Below are positions 17,151-24,958 of a stretch of DNA of 41,964 bases, in pieces. A program made the translations under genes and the position numbers. Within the stretch, counting starts at the first letter, position 1. Each line of letters begins with the position of its first letter. The notes under the pieces are model-generated. The model was not told where the DNA came from and ran no database searches. It worked only from the letters and a program-made list of their open reading frames with translations. This stretch comes from Lachnospiraceae bacterium (lineage in GTDB: Bacteria > Bacillota > Clostridia > Lachnospirales > Lachnospiraceae): contig JAJQBC010000041.1 in NCBI GenBank assembly GCA_021203465.1, forward strand, positions 1 to 41,964. The letters are read 5' to 3'.

Positions 17151-18605
17151 ATGAAAAACAAAGTATATGTGCATTATCTGGTTGCCCTGATTCTTTTCCT
17201 TCTGATCCTCCTTGCGCTTCCTGCGGGGAATGGTCTGACCTCGGACGGCGTGCATCTGCTCGCTGTGATTGTGCCGATCATTTACATGTGGATCACAGTG
17301 GGAACAGACTGGGTCAGCCTGCTGGCTCTGGCGGGTATCGTCATGACCGGGGTGATGACGAACGGATCCAATTTTTATGCCAGTGTGTATTCCGGTTCCA
17401 TGGGTAATTTTATCATCATTACGGTTATCACCTGTATGGCGCTCAGCGAGGTGCTGGGACAGACCGGAGTGATTGCGAAGATCGCGAACTGGTTCATTAC
17501 CAGAAAATTCTGCCAGGGCAGACCCTATATGTTTCTGGCGATGTTTATTCTGTCGTTCTTTGTAATAGGTACTTTCATGGAAGCCACGGCTGCGGCTATC
17601 ATGTACATAAGCCTGGCGCAGGAGATCTGCGATAAGCTCGGGTACAAAAAAGGTGATCCCTTCTATACGGTTATGATGTGCGGTATTTACTGGGGCAACG
17701 CGGTAGTCAGCGCTGGCTCCCCGATCTCGCACGTTCTGCCGTTGCTTCTGATCGCTGCGGCAGCGCCGGCTCTCGGCGTGACAATTTCCTTCGGACAGTG
17801 GCTGATGGTCGGTATTCCGTTTGAGATTCTCGCGTATCTGGCACTGATGCTGGTTGTCTGCGTGTTCTGGAAACCGGAAGCGGACAAGTTCGGCAACTAT
17901 GACATTGAGGAGATGAAAAAGAGCAGTCCGCCTCTCAGCACGGAGGGAAAGATCACAAGCATTATTTTTGCGATCGTGGTGTTTGTCTGGCTGTTCCCGC
18001 AGTTCGGAAAGTCGCTGCTCCCGGGCGCGGTCACCTATCTAAATAATATCGGTGCATGCGTACCGCCGATCCTGGCGCTGGCTCTGATCTGCATTATCCA
18101 TATAAACGGGAAGCCGATCGCAAAATTCCCGGAGCTGGTGAAGAATATCCCGATGGGACTCCTGATCTTCACAGCGACTGTGACGGTGATGGGATCCGCG
18201 ATCAATCTGGAAGGCGTTGGTATCAGCACCTGGCTGTCCAATATCCTGTCCCCGGCACTTTCCGGACTGCCGACGCTCGCGGTGATGGCGCTTTTGGTGT
18301 TTGGTTCCCTCGCAGTGTCCCAGTTCATGTCGGATACGGTGACGATGTACCTGTTCTACGCGATTGCGATCGCCCTGCTGGCGGCCTCCGGAATCAATAT
18401 GCCGGCCTTCGTGATTGTCGTTGGCCTGGCAGCGATCATGGGTATCCTGACTCCCGCGGCGGCGGTATCGAGCCCGCTGTTCTTTGGGCCTGAGCACATC
18501 ACGATGGGAAATACCACGAAATATGCGCTGATCTATCTTGGAATTATCTTTGCGGTTCTGATGGTTATTATCTGGCCCTTGGCGAGTGCGATCATTCAGT
18601 TTTGA
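17151..18605 (+). CDS. SLC13-like / ion transporter superfamily permease
   Basis: 484 residues with about 11-13 hydrophobic helices and two halves of related layout, each with a re-entrant-like segment (EATAAAIMYISLAQE; MSDTVTMYLFYAIAIAL). This pattern fits the SLC13/DASS and related anion permeases, which take up di- or tricarboxylates or similar small anions, often with sodium. The specific substrate is not evident. Its promoter carries the same 20-base element as the URO-D gene pair, and the PucR-type regulator lies between, so it is probably the importer for whatever those enzymes act on. A strong terminator shared with the convergent regulator follows. Start: ATG 17151 behind GATGAGGCG. 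Confidence 0.78.
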   Translation: MKNKVYVHYLVALILFLLILLALPAGNGLTSDGVHLLAVIVPIIYMWITVGTDWVSLLALAGIVMTGVMTNGSNFYASVYSGSMGNFIIITVITCMALSEVLGQTGVIAKIANWFITRKFCQGRPYMFLAMFILSFFVIGTFMEATAAAIMYISLAQEICDKLGYKKGDPFYTVMMCGIYWGNAVVSAGSPISHVLPLLLIAAAAPALGVTISFGQWLMVGIPFEILAYLALMLVVCVFWKPEADKFGNYDIEEMKKSSPPLSTEGKITSIIFAIVVFVWLFPQFGKSLLPGAVTYLNNIGACVPPILALALICIIHINGKPIAKFPELVKNIPMGLLIFTATVTVMGSAINLEGVGISTWLSNILSPALSGLPTLAVMALLVFGSLAVSQFMSDTVTMYLFYAIAIALLAASGINMPAFVIVVGLAAIMGILTPAAAVSSPLFFGPEHITMGNTTKYALIYLGIIFAVLMVIIWPLASAIIQF

Positions 18606-18631
18606 TTTGGTTTTCCTGAATTCTAAAAAAG

Positions 18632-18675
18632 AGACGCCCGCAGGCTGTGTGATATGCCTGTGGGCGTCTTTTTTT
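18632..18675 (+). terminator. Bidirectional terminator between the permease and pucR-like genes
   Basis: A 14-pair stem (18632-18645 with 18656-18669, one G-U) is followed by TTTTTTT on the plus strand and preceded by AAAAAA, which becomes a T-run for the reverse strand. Confidence 0.88.
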
Positions 18676-18695
18676 AGCTTACACTGTGCCGCTCT

Positions 18696-20339
18696 TTAGC
18701 CGGCGTGGTCGGCTTGGGAGGAATTTTCTGTCCCGGGCTGAGGGGGAGCAGCCTTCGGCTGAGAAGACTGTTTCAGGAGCAGGATAGACAACAGCAGGTA
18801 CAGGCGGTTGAGCGGTTTTTCGATATCAATATGCAGGGAATCCCGGATATTTGCGAGGCGGTAATTCATCGTATTTCTGTGGATATACAGGCTGTTCGCG
18901 GCTTTCAGCGCGTTACACTCATTTAACAGATACTGATAGAGCGTTTCCAGATATTCTGTCTGGTTTTCCCGGTCGGCGAGCTGCAGGGACAGAATATCCG
19001 GGTGGCAGAATTCGTAGACGTGATGGTTTTCCAGGCAGGCGTCCAGAATGCTGTAGATTCCGAAATTTTCCTGAAGATAAACATGGCTCAGGCTGTCATG
19101 CTGTTTCCCGAAGAACAGGATATTTTTTACCTGCCGGAAATAGATATTGGCTTCATCGATGCCAGTGAAGTTCATGCTAATCGCAGCAAACGACCCCATT
19201 TTGGCGCAGCTTCGTTCAAAGAAACTCAGAAAACTGGAATAATCCTTTGCAGAACCGTGGTGAAAGACATATACGATGTATTCGTCCATGGTGAACGCTT
19301 TGCAGTCGGGCAGCGCATCGCAGAGAGAATCGACCAGATACTCGGTGGTGGAGTCGTCGGATCGCCCGCGGGTGTCGATCAGCCCTAGGGTGTAGGTGTC
19401 CATGATCTTCCAGTCCCAGACGGCGATCTGCTCCCGGATCAGATCCTGACCGGAAATGACGCCGTTCAGGAGGTCGCGGAAAAAGTTTTCGTAAATTTTC
19501 CCGGTGGATTTTGAAAATCCCGGGTGGCTGCAAACGTAAGGGGACAGCAGCTCTCCGAGCTGTTCCGCAATCTCCTTGTGCGTCTGCAGAGGCCTGGAAA
19601 ATATGGCGATTACAAAAATATGTGCCTTCAGCTCCCGGTCGTCGTAAATGTTCTTACAGGTGTATGGCAGGTTGAAGGCCTGCGTATCATAGGCGAAGGC
19701 CTGCCGGCTTTTTCGAAGCGGCTGCATCTCGCTGCTTTTGTTCAATTTGTACGCGACATCAAGAGGAATATAGCCGTATTTAGTCTGATACCGCCAGATC
19801 GCGCTGACTTCATGCATCATTTCGGAACCGGAGCAACCGTGCAGTTTCATACCGACATCCCCGAGCCAGACAGTATCCGGTGTGACCAGATTGCAAAGAC
19901 CGAGCACTTCATTCAGATCTCGGCCCTCTAAAAGGCATTGACGCGTCCTTTCGCTCCACTCAGAAAAACGTTCAAAAATGGCGAGCAGCTGGTTAAACAC
20001 GTTCTCCGGAACGGCGTCTTCCGGTATAAGGAGGGCGTTCGGAGGGGGCTGTTCTTCCGACTGATTTTCGGGAAGGACGAGCGGGAGCGCGCGCAACTGC
20101 TCCGGCGGATAGTCCGGGAGCAGGGCATGGAGATCCACATACAGAAAATCCGGGGACAGCGGTAGCCGGATGCGGTACTGCCTGTCCTCCGGGGATGAGA
20201 TGCTTTTCTCACCTGCCGACGGAGCGGGTAGGATTCGCACACCTTTCAGATAAGGTCCGGGAAACGAGGTACATGTGGGTGTGGCGTGCAGCCCTTCGAT
20301 ATTCAGCTGCTCCGCCAGCAGGGTCAGCGAGAGTTTCAT
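18696..20339 (-). CDS. PucR/CdaR-family transcriptional regulator
   Basis: 547 residues. The C-terminal ~60 residues before a Pro/Gln-rich tail hold the PucR-type helix-turn-helix (LKAANSLYIHRNTMNYRLANIRDSL), the most diagnostic part of the family. The central region (about 290-420) resembles the GGDEF-like domain often found in CdaR/PucR proteins. The N-terminal ~200 residues match the loosely conserved ligand-sensing region; I recognise no specific ligand site. Relatives activate purine, sugar-acid or amino-acid catabolic genes in response to substrate. It is encoded opposite its neighbours, between the permease and the URO-D pair, whose promoters share an element it may bind. Its own promoter (20375-20402) is flanked by a GCAGAAA inverted repeat, suggesting autoregulation. 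Confidence 0.88.
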   Translation of the reverse strand: MKLSLTLLAEQLNIEGLHATPTCTSFPGPYLKGVRILPAPSAGEKSISSPEDRQYRIRLPLSPDFLYVDLHALLPDYPPEQLRALPLVLPENQSEEQPPPNALLIPEDAVPENVFNQLLAIFERFSEWSERTRQCLLEGRDLNEVLGLCNLVTPDTVWLGDVGMKLHGCSGSEMMHEVSAIWRYQTKYGYIPLDVAYKLNKSSEMQPLRKSRQAFAYDTQAFNLPYTCKNIYDDRELKAHIFVIAIFSRPLQTHKEIAEQLGELLSPYVCSHPGFSKSTGKIYENFFRDLLNGVISGQDLIREQIAVWDWKIMDTYTLGLIDTRGRSDDSTTEYLVDSLCDALPDCKAFTMDEYIVYVFHHGSAKDYSSFLSFFERSCAKMGSFAAISMNFTGIDEANIYFRQVKNILFFGKQHDSLSHVYLQENFGIYSILDACLENHHVYEFCHPDILSLQLADRENQTEYLETLYQYLLNECNALKAANSLYIHRNTMNYRLANIRDSLHIDIEKPLNRLYLLLSILLLKQSSQPKAAPPQPGTENSSQADHAG

Positions 20340-20358
20340 GCCTGATTTCCTCTCTTTC

Positions 20359-20402
20359 GCAGAAAGTTTTTATTATTATACTATAATTTCTGCAGCGTGC
20401 AA
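20359..20402 (-). promoter_or_regulatory. pucR-like gene promoter with flanking inverted repeat
   Basis: On the reverse strand: TTGCAC (20402-20397), a 16-base spacer, TATAAT (20380-20375). GCAGAAA (20359-20365) and TTTCTGC (20387-20393) form an inverted repeat around the -10 box. The same GCAGAAA occurs in operator copy B, so this may be an autoregulatory site. Confidence 0.6.
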
Positions 20403-20454
20403 AGAGCGGAAACAAAATTATCCGTGCAATTATGCATAAGTGGATATATAAACT

Positions 20455-20499
20455 TTGTGCAGAAAAACCAATGTGAGAGGGGCGGAGATTTATTATAAT
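20455..20499 (+). promoter_or_regulatory. Operator copy B and promoter for the URO-D operon
   Basis: The 20-base element at 20455-20474 matches copy A at 18 of 20 positions. TATAAT is at 20494-20499, the same 39-base offset. The -35 position (20471-20476, ATGTGA) is poor, as expected for an activator-dependent promoter. Transcription would begin near 20506, leaving a leader of about 20 bases with AGGAGGAGGGG. Confidence 0.62.
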
Positions 20500-20525
20500 A
20501 AAAATATCAAAGGAGGAGGGGAATT

Positions 20526-21530
20526 ATGCTCACACCGAAAGAAAATCTGATGGAGCTGCTAAAACCGAATGGAAAACCGGATCGCCTGATGATGGATTAT
20601 GAGTTTTGCGTTCCGGTTATGAACGATCCGCTGGTTCGTTTCTGCAGAGGGAATCGTATAAAAGGCAAGACGACAAAGGATCAGTGGGGAACTACCTATA
20701 TGTGGCCGGAGGAACAGCTGTTTGCGTTCCCCTCTGAGCAGGATCTGGTCTGCGAGGACGTTACACAGTGGAAGGAGACGGTACATGTACCTGATCTGGT
20801 CGCCAACTGCTCGGAGGAGTCTCTGTGGGAAGACTGTCGTGCGGCTGCGGCGAAGGTGGATCGCAGTGAGAAGCTTGTGACATCCGTGATGGGAACCGGC
20901 GTGTTTGAGCAGGCGCATAACCTGATGGGTGTTTCCAATGCCTGCATGAACTTCCTGCTGGAGCCGGATGATATGCTGGAGCTTCTGGAGGCGATCGGAG
21001 AATACCGTTTCCAGTATACAAAACTTCTGGTTGACATGCTTCATCCGGACCTGATTATTTCCCATGACGACTGGGGAAGCAAAAATACGCTGTTTATCAG
21101 TCCGGATACCTGGCGGGAATTCATCAGGCCGCAGTATAAGAAAATGTATGATTATATGAAGGAACACGGCGTAATCATCATGCATCACTCGGATTCCTAC
21201 TGTGAACCGCTGGTGGAAGATATGGTCGAGATGGGGATCGATATCTGGCAGGGCGTCCTGAATACGAATAATATTCCGGCAATTCAGGAAAAGCTGCAGG
21301 GGCGCATGGTGCTGATGGGCGGTATTGACTCTGTGATTGACCGTGCAGACTCCACAGAAGAGGAAATACGCGCGGAGGTACGGCATGTGTGCGAGACCTA
21401 CGGCCCCGGCGGTCATTTCATCCCCAGCATTACCTATGGCGGCCCCGGAACCCTGTTCCCGCATGTGCAGCCGATCATCAACGATGAGATCAACCGCTAT
21501 AATCTGGAAACCTACGGAATCGGCTACTGA
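20526..21530 (+). CDS. Uroporphyrinogen decarboxylase (URO-D) family protein, methyltransferase-like (1)
   Basis: 334 residues with the URO-D barrel pattern: the opening PKENLMELL, a central HDDWGSKNTLFISPDTWREFIRPQYKKM, then MHHSDSYCEPLVEDMVEMGIDIWQGV and a closing GPGGHFIPSITYGGP. It lacks the features of true HemE, and the sequence order is that of the MtaA/CmuA/MtvB branch, which moves methyl groups to or from corrinoid proteins. His and Cys in HHSDSYC could be metal ligands. The substrate is unknown. It is first in a two-gene unit with a second URO-D protein and has the same promoter element as the SLC13-like permease. No corrinoid-binding protein is encoded in the window. Start: ATG 20526 with a strong AGGAGGAGGGG. 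Confidence 0.82.
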   Translation: MLTPKENLMELLKPNGKPDRLMMDYEFCVPVMNDPLVRFCRGNRIKGKTTKDQWGTTYMWPEEQLFAFPSEQDLVCEDVTQWKETVHVPDLVANCSEESLWEDCRAAAAKVDRSEKLVTSVMGTGVFEQAHNLMGVSNACMNFLLEPDDMLELLEAIGEYRFQYTKLLVDMLHPDLIISHDDWGSKNTLFISPDTWREFIRPQYKKMYDYMKEHGVIIMHHSDSYCEPLVEDMVEMGIDIWQGVLNTNNIPAIQEKLQGRMVLMGGIDSVIDRADSTEEEIRAEVRHVCETYGPGGHFIPSITYGGPGTLFPHVQPIINDEINRYNLETYGIGY

Positions 21531-21558
21531 AGCGGATTTCTCATGAAGGAGGACAATG

Positions 21559-22806
21559 ATGAACGAACAGACGAAAAGCAAATTTGATGAGAGACTTCAG
21601 CGTGTAAACGACGCGATTGCCCTGAAGGAGCCGGATCGCGTGCCGGTCTGCCCGAAGCTCAGCATTCTTCCCTATGTTCTGGACGGATGCACCGGAAAAG
21701 ACGCATGGTATAATTACCCCCGCGCGACGCAGGCGATTGTCAATTTCTATAAGCGCTACCCGATGGTGGACGCGGCGCAGAGCCCGGCAATGACCAGCGG
21801 TCTTGCCAATGAGCTGGCGGGCACGAAGATGATCGACTGGCCCGGGCGTCCGGGAACCAAGGTTCCGGATATCTCAACTCACCAGGTCATTGAGTATGAG
21901 TTTATGACGGAGGACGAGTATGATGAAGTCCTGAAAGATTACACCGGCTTTATGCTGCGGAAATATCTTCCGAGAGCATATCCGGCGCTTAAGGCATTTG
22001 CGGGCGTGAAAATCAATCCGTCCTCGCTTCTGAACATCTCCCCGTTCAGCGGGCTGTTCAGTCCGGAGATGCTGGACACCTATGAGCTGCTCGGAAAGAT
22101 TGCCGCAGCGGAAAAAGAAGCGGCAGCTGCGAACGCGGCCTGCTCGGCGCAGGTCACCGAACTGGGCTTCCCGCCCTTCTATACGATGGCAGGACAGGCG
22201 CCCTTTGACGTCATCGGCGACTATTTCCGGAGTACCCTGCCAACGCTGACTGACCAGCTGGAGTATGAGGATGAGATGCTGGAGTTTTGCGACCGCATCG
22301 TGGAGATGGAGATCAGTGCTTTCGAGAGACTGCGCGACGCGGATATGCCGGTAAAGCGCGTATTTTTCCCGATGCACAAGGGCATGGATGGCTTCATGGC
22401 GCCAAAGCAGTATGAGAAGCTGTACTGGAGGCCGTTCCGTCGCCTGATCGATTATCTTGTGGAGATCGGCGCTACGCCGTATCTTTATACGGAAGGGAAG
22501 TACAATTCCCGTCTGGAGCAGCTGCGGGATCTGCCGAAGGGAAAGTGCATGATCCATTTTGAGACGGTCGACATGAAGAGGGCGAAAGAGCTTCTGGGTG
22601 ACACGGCCTGCATTGTCGGAAATCTGAATCCCTTCCTTCTGGAAAACGGGACGCCGGAGCAGATCGATGAAGAGGTGAAAAAGCTTCTGGATACCTGCGC
22701 TCCGGGCGGCGGTTATATTTTCGATTGCAACGGAGGTATGGATCTGGCGAAACCGGAGAATATGGACGCGCTGTTTGAAGCATTGGATAAATATGGAAAA
22801 TATTAA
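21559..22806 (+). CDS. URO-D family protein, methyltransferase-like (2)
   Basis: About 415 residues, longer than the first URO-D protein. The N-terminus reads RLQRVNDAIALKEPDRVPVCPKL, typical for the family; the middle has FPPFYTMAGQAPFDVIGDYFRST, and the end IVGNLNPFLLENGTPEQIDEEVKKLLDTCAPGGGYIFDCNGGM, close to the corrinoid-methyltransferase-like branch. The metal-site Cys in CAPGGG and nearby His are possible ligands. Two ATGs are adjacent; 21559 has better spacing (6 bases) from AAGGAGG (21546-21552) than 21556. The 28-base gap after the first URO-D gene indicates one operon. A rho-independent terminator follows. The two proteins are diverged paralogues, so they may form a pair or act on successive steps. 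Confidence 0.82.
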   Translation: MNEQTKSKFDERLQRVNDAIALKEPDRVPVCPKLSILPYVLDGCTGKDAWYNYPRATQAIVNFYKRYPMVDAAQSPAMTSGLANELAGTKMIDWPGRPGTKVPDISTHQVIEYEFMTEDEYDEVLKDYTGFMLRKYLPRAYPALKAFAGVKINPSSLLNISPFSGLFSPEMLDTYELLGKIAAAEKEAAAANAACSAQVTELGFPPFYTMAGQAPFDVIGDYFRSTLPTLTDQLEYEDEMLEFCDRIVEMEISAFERLRDADMPVKRVFFPMHKGMDGFMAPKQYEKLYWRPFRRLIDYLVEIGATPYLYTEGKYNSRLEQLRDLPKGKCMIHFETVDMKRAKELLGDTACIVGNLNPFLLENGTPEQIDEEVKKLLDTCAPGGGYIFDCNGGMDLAKPENMDALFEALDKYGKY

Positions 22807-22844
22807 AAATACTGACAGTCGGCAAATATAGATGCGGACAAAGC

Positions 22845-22878
22845 TTCCGGGAGAGTAAAATCTCCCGGAATATTTTTT
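22845..22878 (+). terminator. Terminator after the URO-D operon
   Basis: TTCCGGGAGA (22845-22854) pairs perfectly with TCTCCCGGAA (22861-22870), followed by TATTTTTT. Confidence 0.88.
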
Positions 22879-22927
22879 GTATTTCACCTCGATTGGAATC
22901 GCCTTTCCGACCTTCTGGATCACGAAA

Positions 22928-22988
22928 TCAAGAAAAAATCACTCGCGAATGATTTATTCTCAAGAAAAAATCATCTTAAAATGATTTC
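22928..22988 (+). repeat. Tandem imperfect 29-base repeat, each copy with a small hairpin
   Basis: The copies at 22928-22956 and 22960-22988 share TCAAGAAAAAATCA at one end and AATGATTT at the other, with a 32-base period. In each copy AAATCA can pair with TGATTT. They lie between the URO-D terminator and the Pho-box-like repeat. Function unknown. Confidence 0.55.
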
Positions 22989-22996
22989 CGACCCTT

Positions 22997-23013
22997 TTTA
23001 CATTCATTTTACA
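22997..23013 (+). promoter_or_regulatory. Pho-box-like direct repeat upstream of pst
   Basis: TTTACA (22997-23002), 5 bases, TTTACA (23008-23013): the 11-base period typical of PhoP/OmpR-family sites. A third TTTACA lies at 23031-23036. Position before pstS supports phosphate control. Confidence 0.6.
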
Positions 23014-23056
23014 AAAAAACGATTCTGGATTTTACATGCTGCGGCTATCATCATCC

Positions 23057-23085
23057 TTGAACTGCGAGAGGCAGTTACATATTAC
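23057..23085 (+). promoter_or_regulatory. Candidate pst promoter
   Basis: TTGAAC (23057-23062), a 17-base spacer, TATTAC (23080-23085), which would leave a very short leader. An alternative -10 is TATCAT at 23046-23051, closer to the Pho-box-like repeat and with a poor -35, as activator-dependent promoters often have. I cannot decide between them. Confidence 0.35.
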
Positions 23086-23109
23086 ACCTAACAGTAAGGA
23101 GTGAACATT

Positions 23110-24069
23110 ATGAAAAAGAAACTTGTAGCAGTGATGTTGATGGCAGCCATGACGATGACGCTGGTGGTCGGTTGCGGAAGCAGCAGCTCTTCGACGAGCA
23201 GCAGTGAGAGCAGCACGATGGAGGAAGCGGAAGAGACGGAAGAAATCGCGGAGGCTGAGGAAGAAGAGACCGCGACGGCGGAGACCATGAGCGGCGCAAT
23301 CACCGTGCTGTCCCGTGAGGACGGTTCCGGCACCAGAGGCGCGTTCATCGAGCTCTTCGGCATCGAGCAGAAAGACGCGGACGGAAATAAGGTTGATATG
23401 ACGATCGACTCGGCGGAGATCACGAACAGCACTTCGGTCATGATGACGACCGTAGCGGGCAATGTGAACGCGATCGGTTACGTATCGCTCGGTTCCTTAA
23501 GCAGCGATGTGAAAGCGCTTCTCGTGGATGGCGCGGAAGCGACGGCGGACAATGTAAAGAATGGCATCTACGGCGTGTCCCGTCCGTTCAACATCGCGAC
23601 TCTGGGCGAGCCGGAAGGGCTTGCAGCAGATTTCATCAACTTCATCCTGAGCGATGAGGGACAGGCGGTCGTCGAGGAGAACGGCTATGTGAGCGAGGGC
23701 AGCACCGGGGCCTTCGAGGGTGAGCTTCCCGCAGGTACGATCACGGTCGGCGGATCTTCTTCTGTAACGCCGGTGATGGAGAAGCTGGCCGAGGCTTATC
23801 AGGAGCTGAACGCGGATGCGACGATCGAGGTGCAGCAGAGTGATTCCACGACCGGTATGACCTCCACGATCGATGGCACCTATGACATCGGTATGGCTTC
23901 CCGCGAGCTGAAGGATGAGGAAGCGGCGGAGCTGACCGGCACGGTCATCGCGCTCGACGGTATCGCGGTCGTCGTGAATAACGACAATCCGATCAGCAGC
24001 ATTACTTCTGAGGAAGTCCTTGGCATCTACACCGGAGAGATCACGGACTGGTCTGAGATCGCACAGTAA
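23110..24069 (+). CDS. pstS: Phosphate ABC transporter substrate-binding lipoprotein, circularly permuted
   Basis: About 319 residues. A signal peptide with lipobox LVVGC (Cys22) anchors it outside the membrane, followed by a Ser- then Glu-rich linker to about residue 62. The phosphate-binding domain is in unusual order. The part that is C-terminal in ordinary PstS comes first (SREDGSGTR at 68-76, SRPFNI, DFINFILSDEGQAVVEENGYV). The usual N-terminal part comes second (GGSSSVTPVMEKLAEAY from about 214, SRELK, IALDGIAVVVN). It ends at GEITDWSEI, exactly where the first segment would normally continue. It should hand phosphate to PstCA. ATG 23110 is chosen because AAGGAG ends 8 bases before; GTG 23101 overlaps that site. 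Confidence 0.93.
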   Translation: MKKKLVAVMLMAAMTMTLVVGCGSSSSSTSSSESSTMEEAEETEEIAEAEEEETATAETMSGAITVLSREDGSGTRGAFIELFGIEQKDADGNKVDMTIDSAEITNSTSVMMTTVAGNVNAIGYVSLGSLSSDVKALLVDGAEATADNVKNGIYGVSRPFNIATLGEPEGLAADFINFILSDEGQAVVEENGYVSEGSTGAFEGELPAGTITVGGSSSVTPVMEKLAEAYQELNADATIEVQQSDSTTGMTSTIDGTYDIGMASRELKDEEAAELTGTVIALDGIAVVVNNDNPISSITSEEVLGIYTGEITDWSEIAQ

Positions 24070-24097
24070 TGCTTCCCCTTTATCGGAGGAAATCGCT

Positions 24098-24958
24098 TTG
24101 AACACACAGAAATTAAAAGAAACAATCATGCACGGCGTCTTTTTAGGCGCCGCGTGTGCTTCCATCCTGGCGGTCGCGCTGATCTGTTGGTTCCTGTTCT
24201 CTAATGGAATCCCGACAATTCTGGAGATCGGACCGATCAAATTCCTGACCGGGACCAGGTGGAAGCCTCTGAATGATATTTTCGGCATTCTCCCCATGAT
24301 CGTGGGCAGCATCTATGTGACGGCGGGCGCGATCATCGTGGGTGTGCCGATCGGCATCCTCTGCGCGATCTTTATGGCGCGCTTCTGCCCGAAAAAAATC
24401 TATCCGATCCTGAAACCGGCGATCGAGCTTCTTGCGGGCATTCCCTCCATCGTCTATGGCTTCTTCGGACTGGTGGTGATCGTTCCGGCGATGCAGAAGA
24501 TCTTCGGCGGCAGCGGCAAGAGCATGCTGACCGCGTCGATCCTGCTGGGTATCATGATTCTGCCGACGATTATCGGCGTCTCGGAGAGCGCGATCCGCGC
24601 GGTGCCGGAGAGCTACTACGAAGGCGCGCTGGCGCTGGGCGATACCCATGAGGGCAGCGTGTTCCGCACGGTCGTCCCGGCCGCAAAGTCCGGCATTCTG
24701 GCAGGCGTCATCCTCGGCGTGGGGCGCGCGATCGGAGAGACCATGGCGGTCATCATGGTGGCCGGCAACCAGGCGGTCATGCCCGGAAGCCTGCTCGACG
24801 GTGTGCGTACAATGACGGCGAATATCGTGCTGGAGATGGGCTATGCCTCCGGCCTGCATCGGCAGGCGCTGATTGCGACGGGTGTCGTCCTCTTTGTCTT
24901 TATCCTGTTGATCAACCTTCTGTTCTCTGTCGTAGAGAGGGGTGACAAGAATGGCTGA
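24098..24958 (+). CDS. pstC: Phosphate ABC transporter permease PstC
   Basis: About 286 residues and six membrane helices, with the permease EAA-type loop in ESYYEGALALGDTHEGSVFRTVVPAAKSGI. The N-terminal part includes LNDIFGILPMIVGSIYVT, as in PstC. It forms the channel with PstA. The start is TTG 24098, seven bases after GGAGGA; an open frame from 24020 overlaps pstS and lacks a site. Its last 8 bases overlap the start of pstA. Confidence 0.94.
   Translation: MNTQKLKETIMHGVFLGAACASILAVALICWFLFSNGIPTILEIGPIKFLTGTRWKPLNDIFGILPMIVGSIYVTAGAIIVGVPIGILCAIFMARFCPKKIYPILKPAIELLAGIPSIVYGFFGLVVIVPAMQKIFGGSGKSMLTASILLGIMILPTIIGVSESAIRAVPESYYEGALALGDTHEGSVFRTVVPAAKSGILAGVILGVGRAIGETMAVIMVAGNQAVMPGSLLDGVRTMTANIVLEMGYASGLHRQALIATGVVLFVFILLINLLFSVVERGDKNG

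Noticed and set aside
20526-22806. Heme biosynthesis hemE
   Set aside because: Two diverged URO-D proteins with a permease and PucR regulator and no other heme genes; motifs resemble the methyltransferase branch rather than HemE.
22928-22988. CRISPR array
   Set aside because: Only two imperfect copies 3 bases apart, no spacers and no cas genes.
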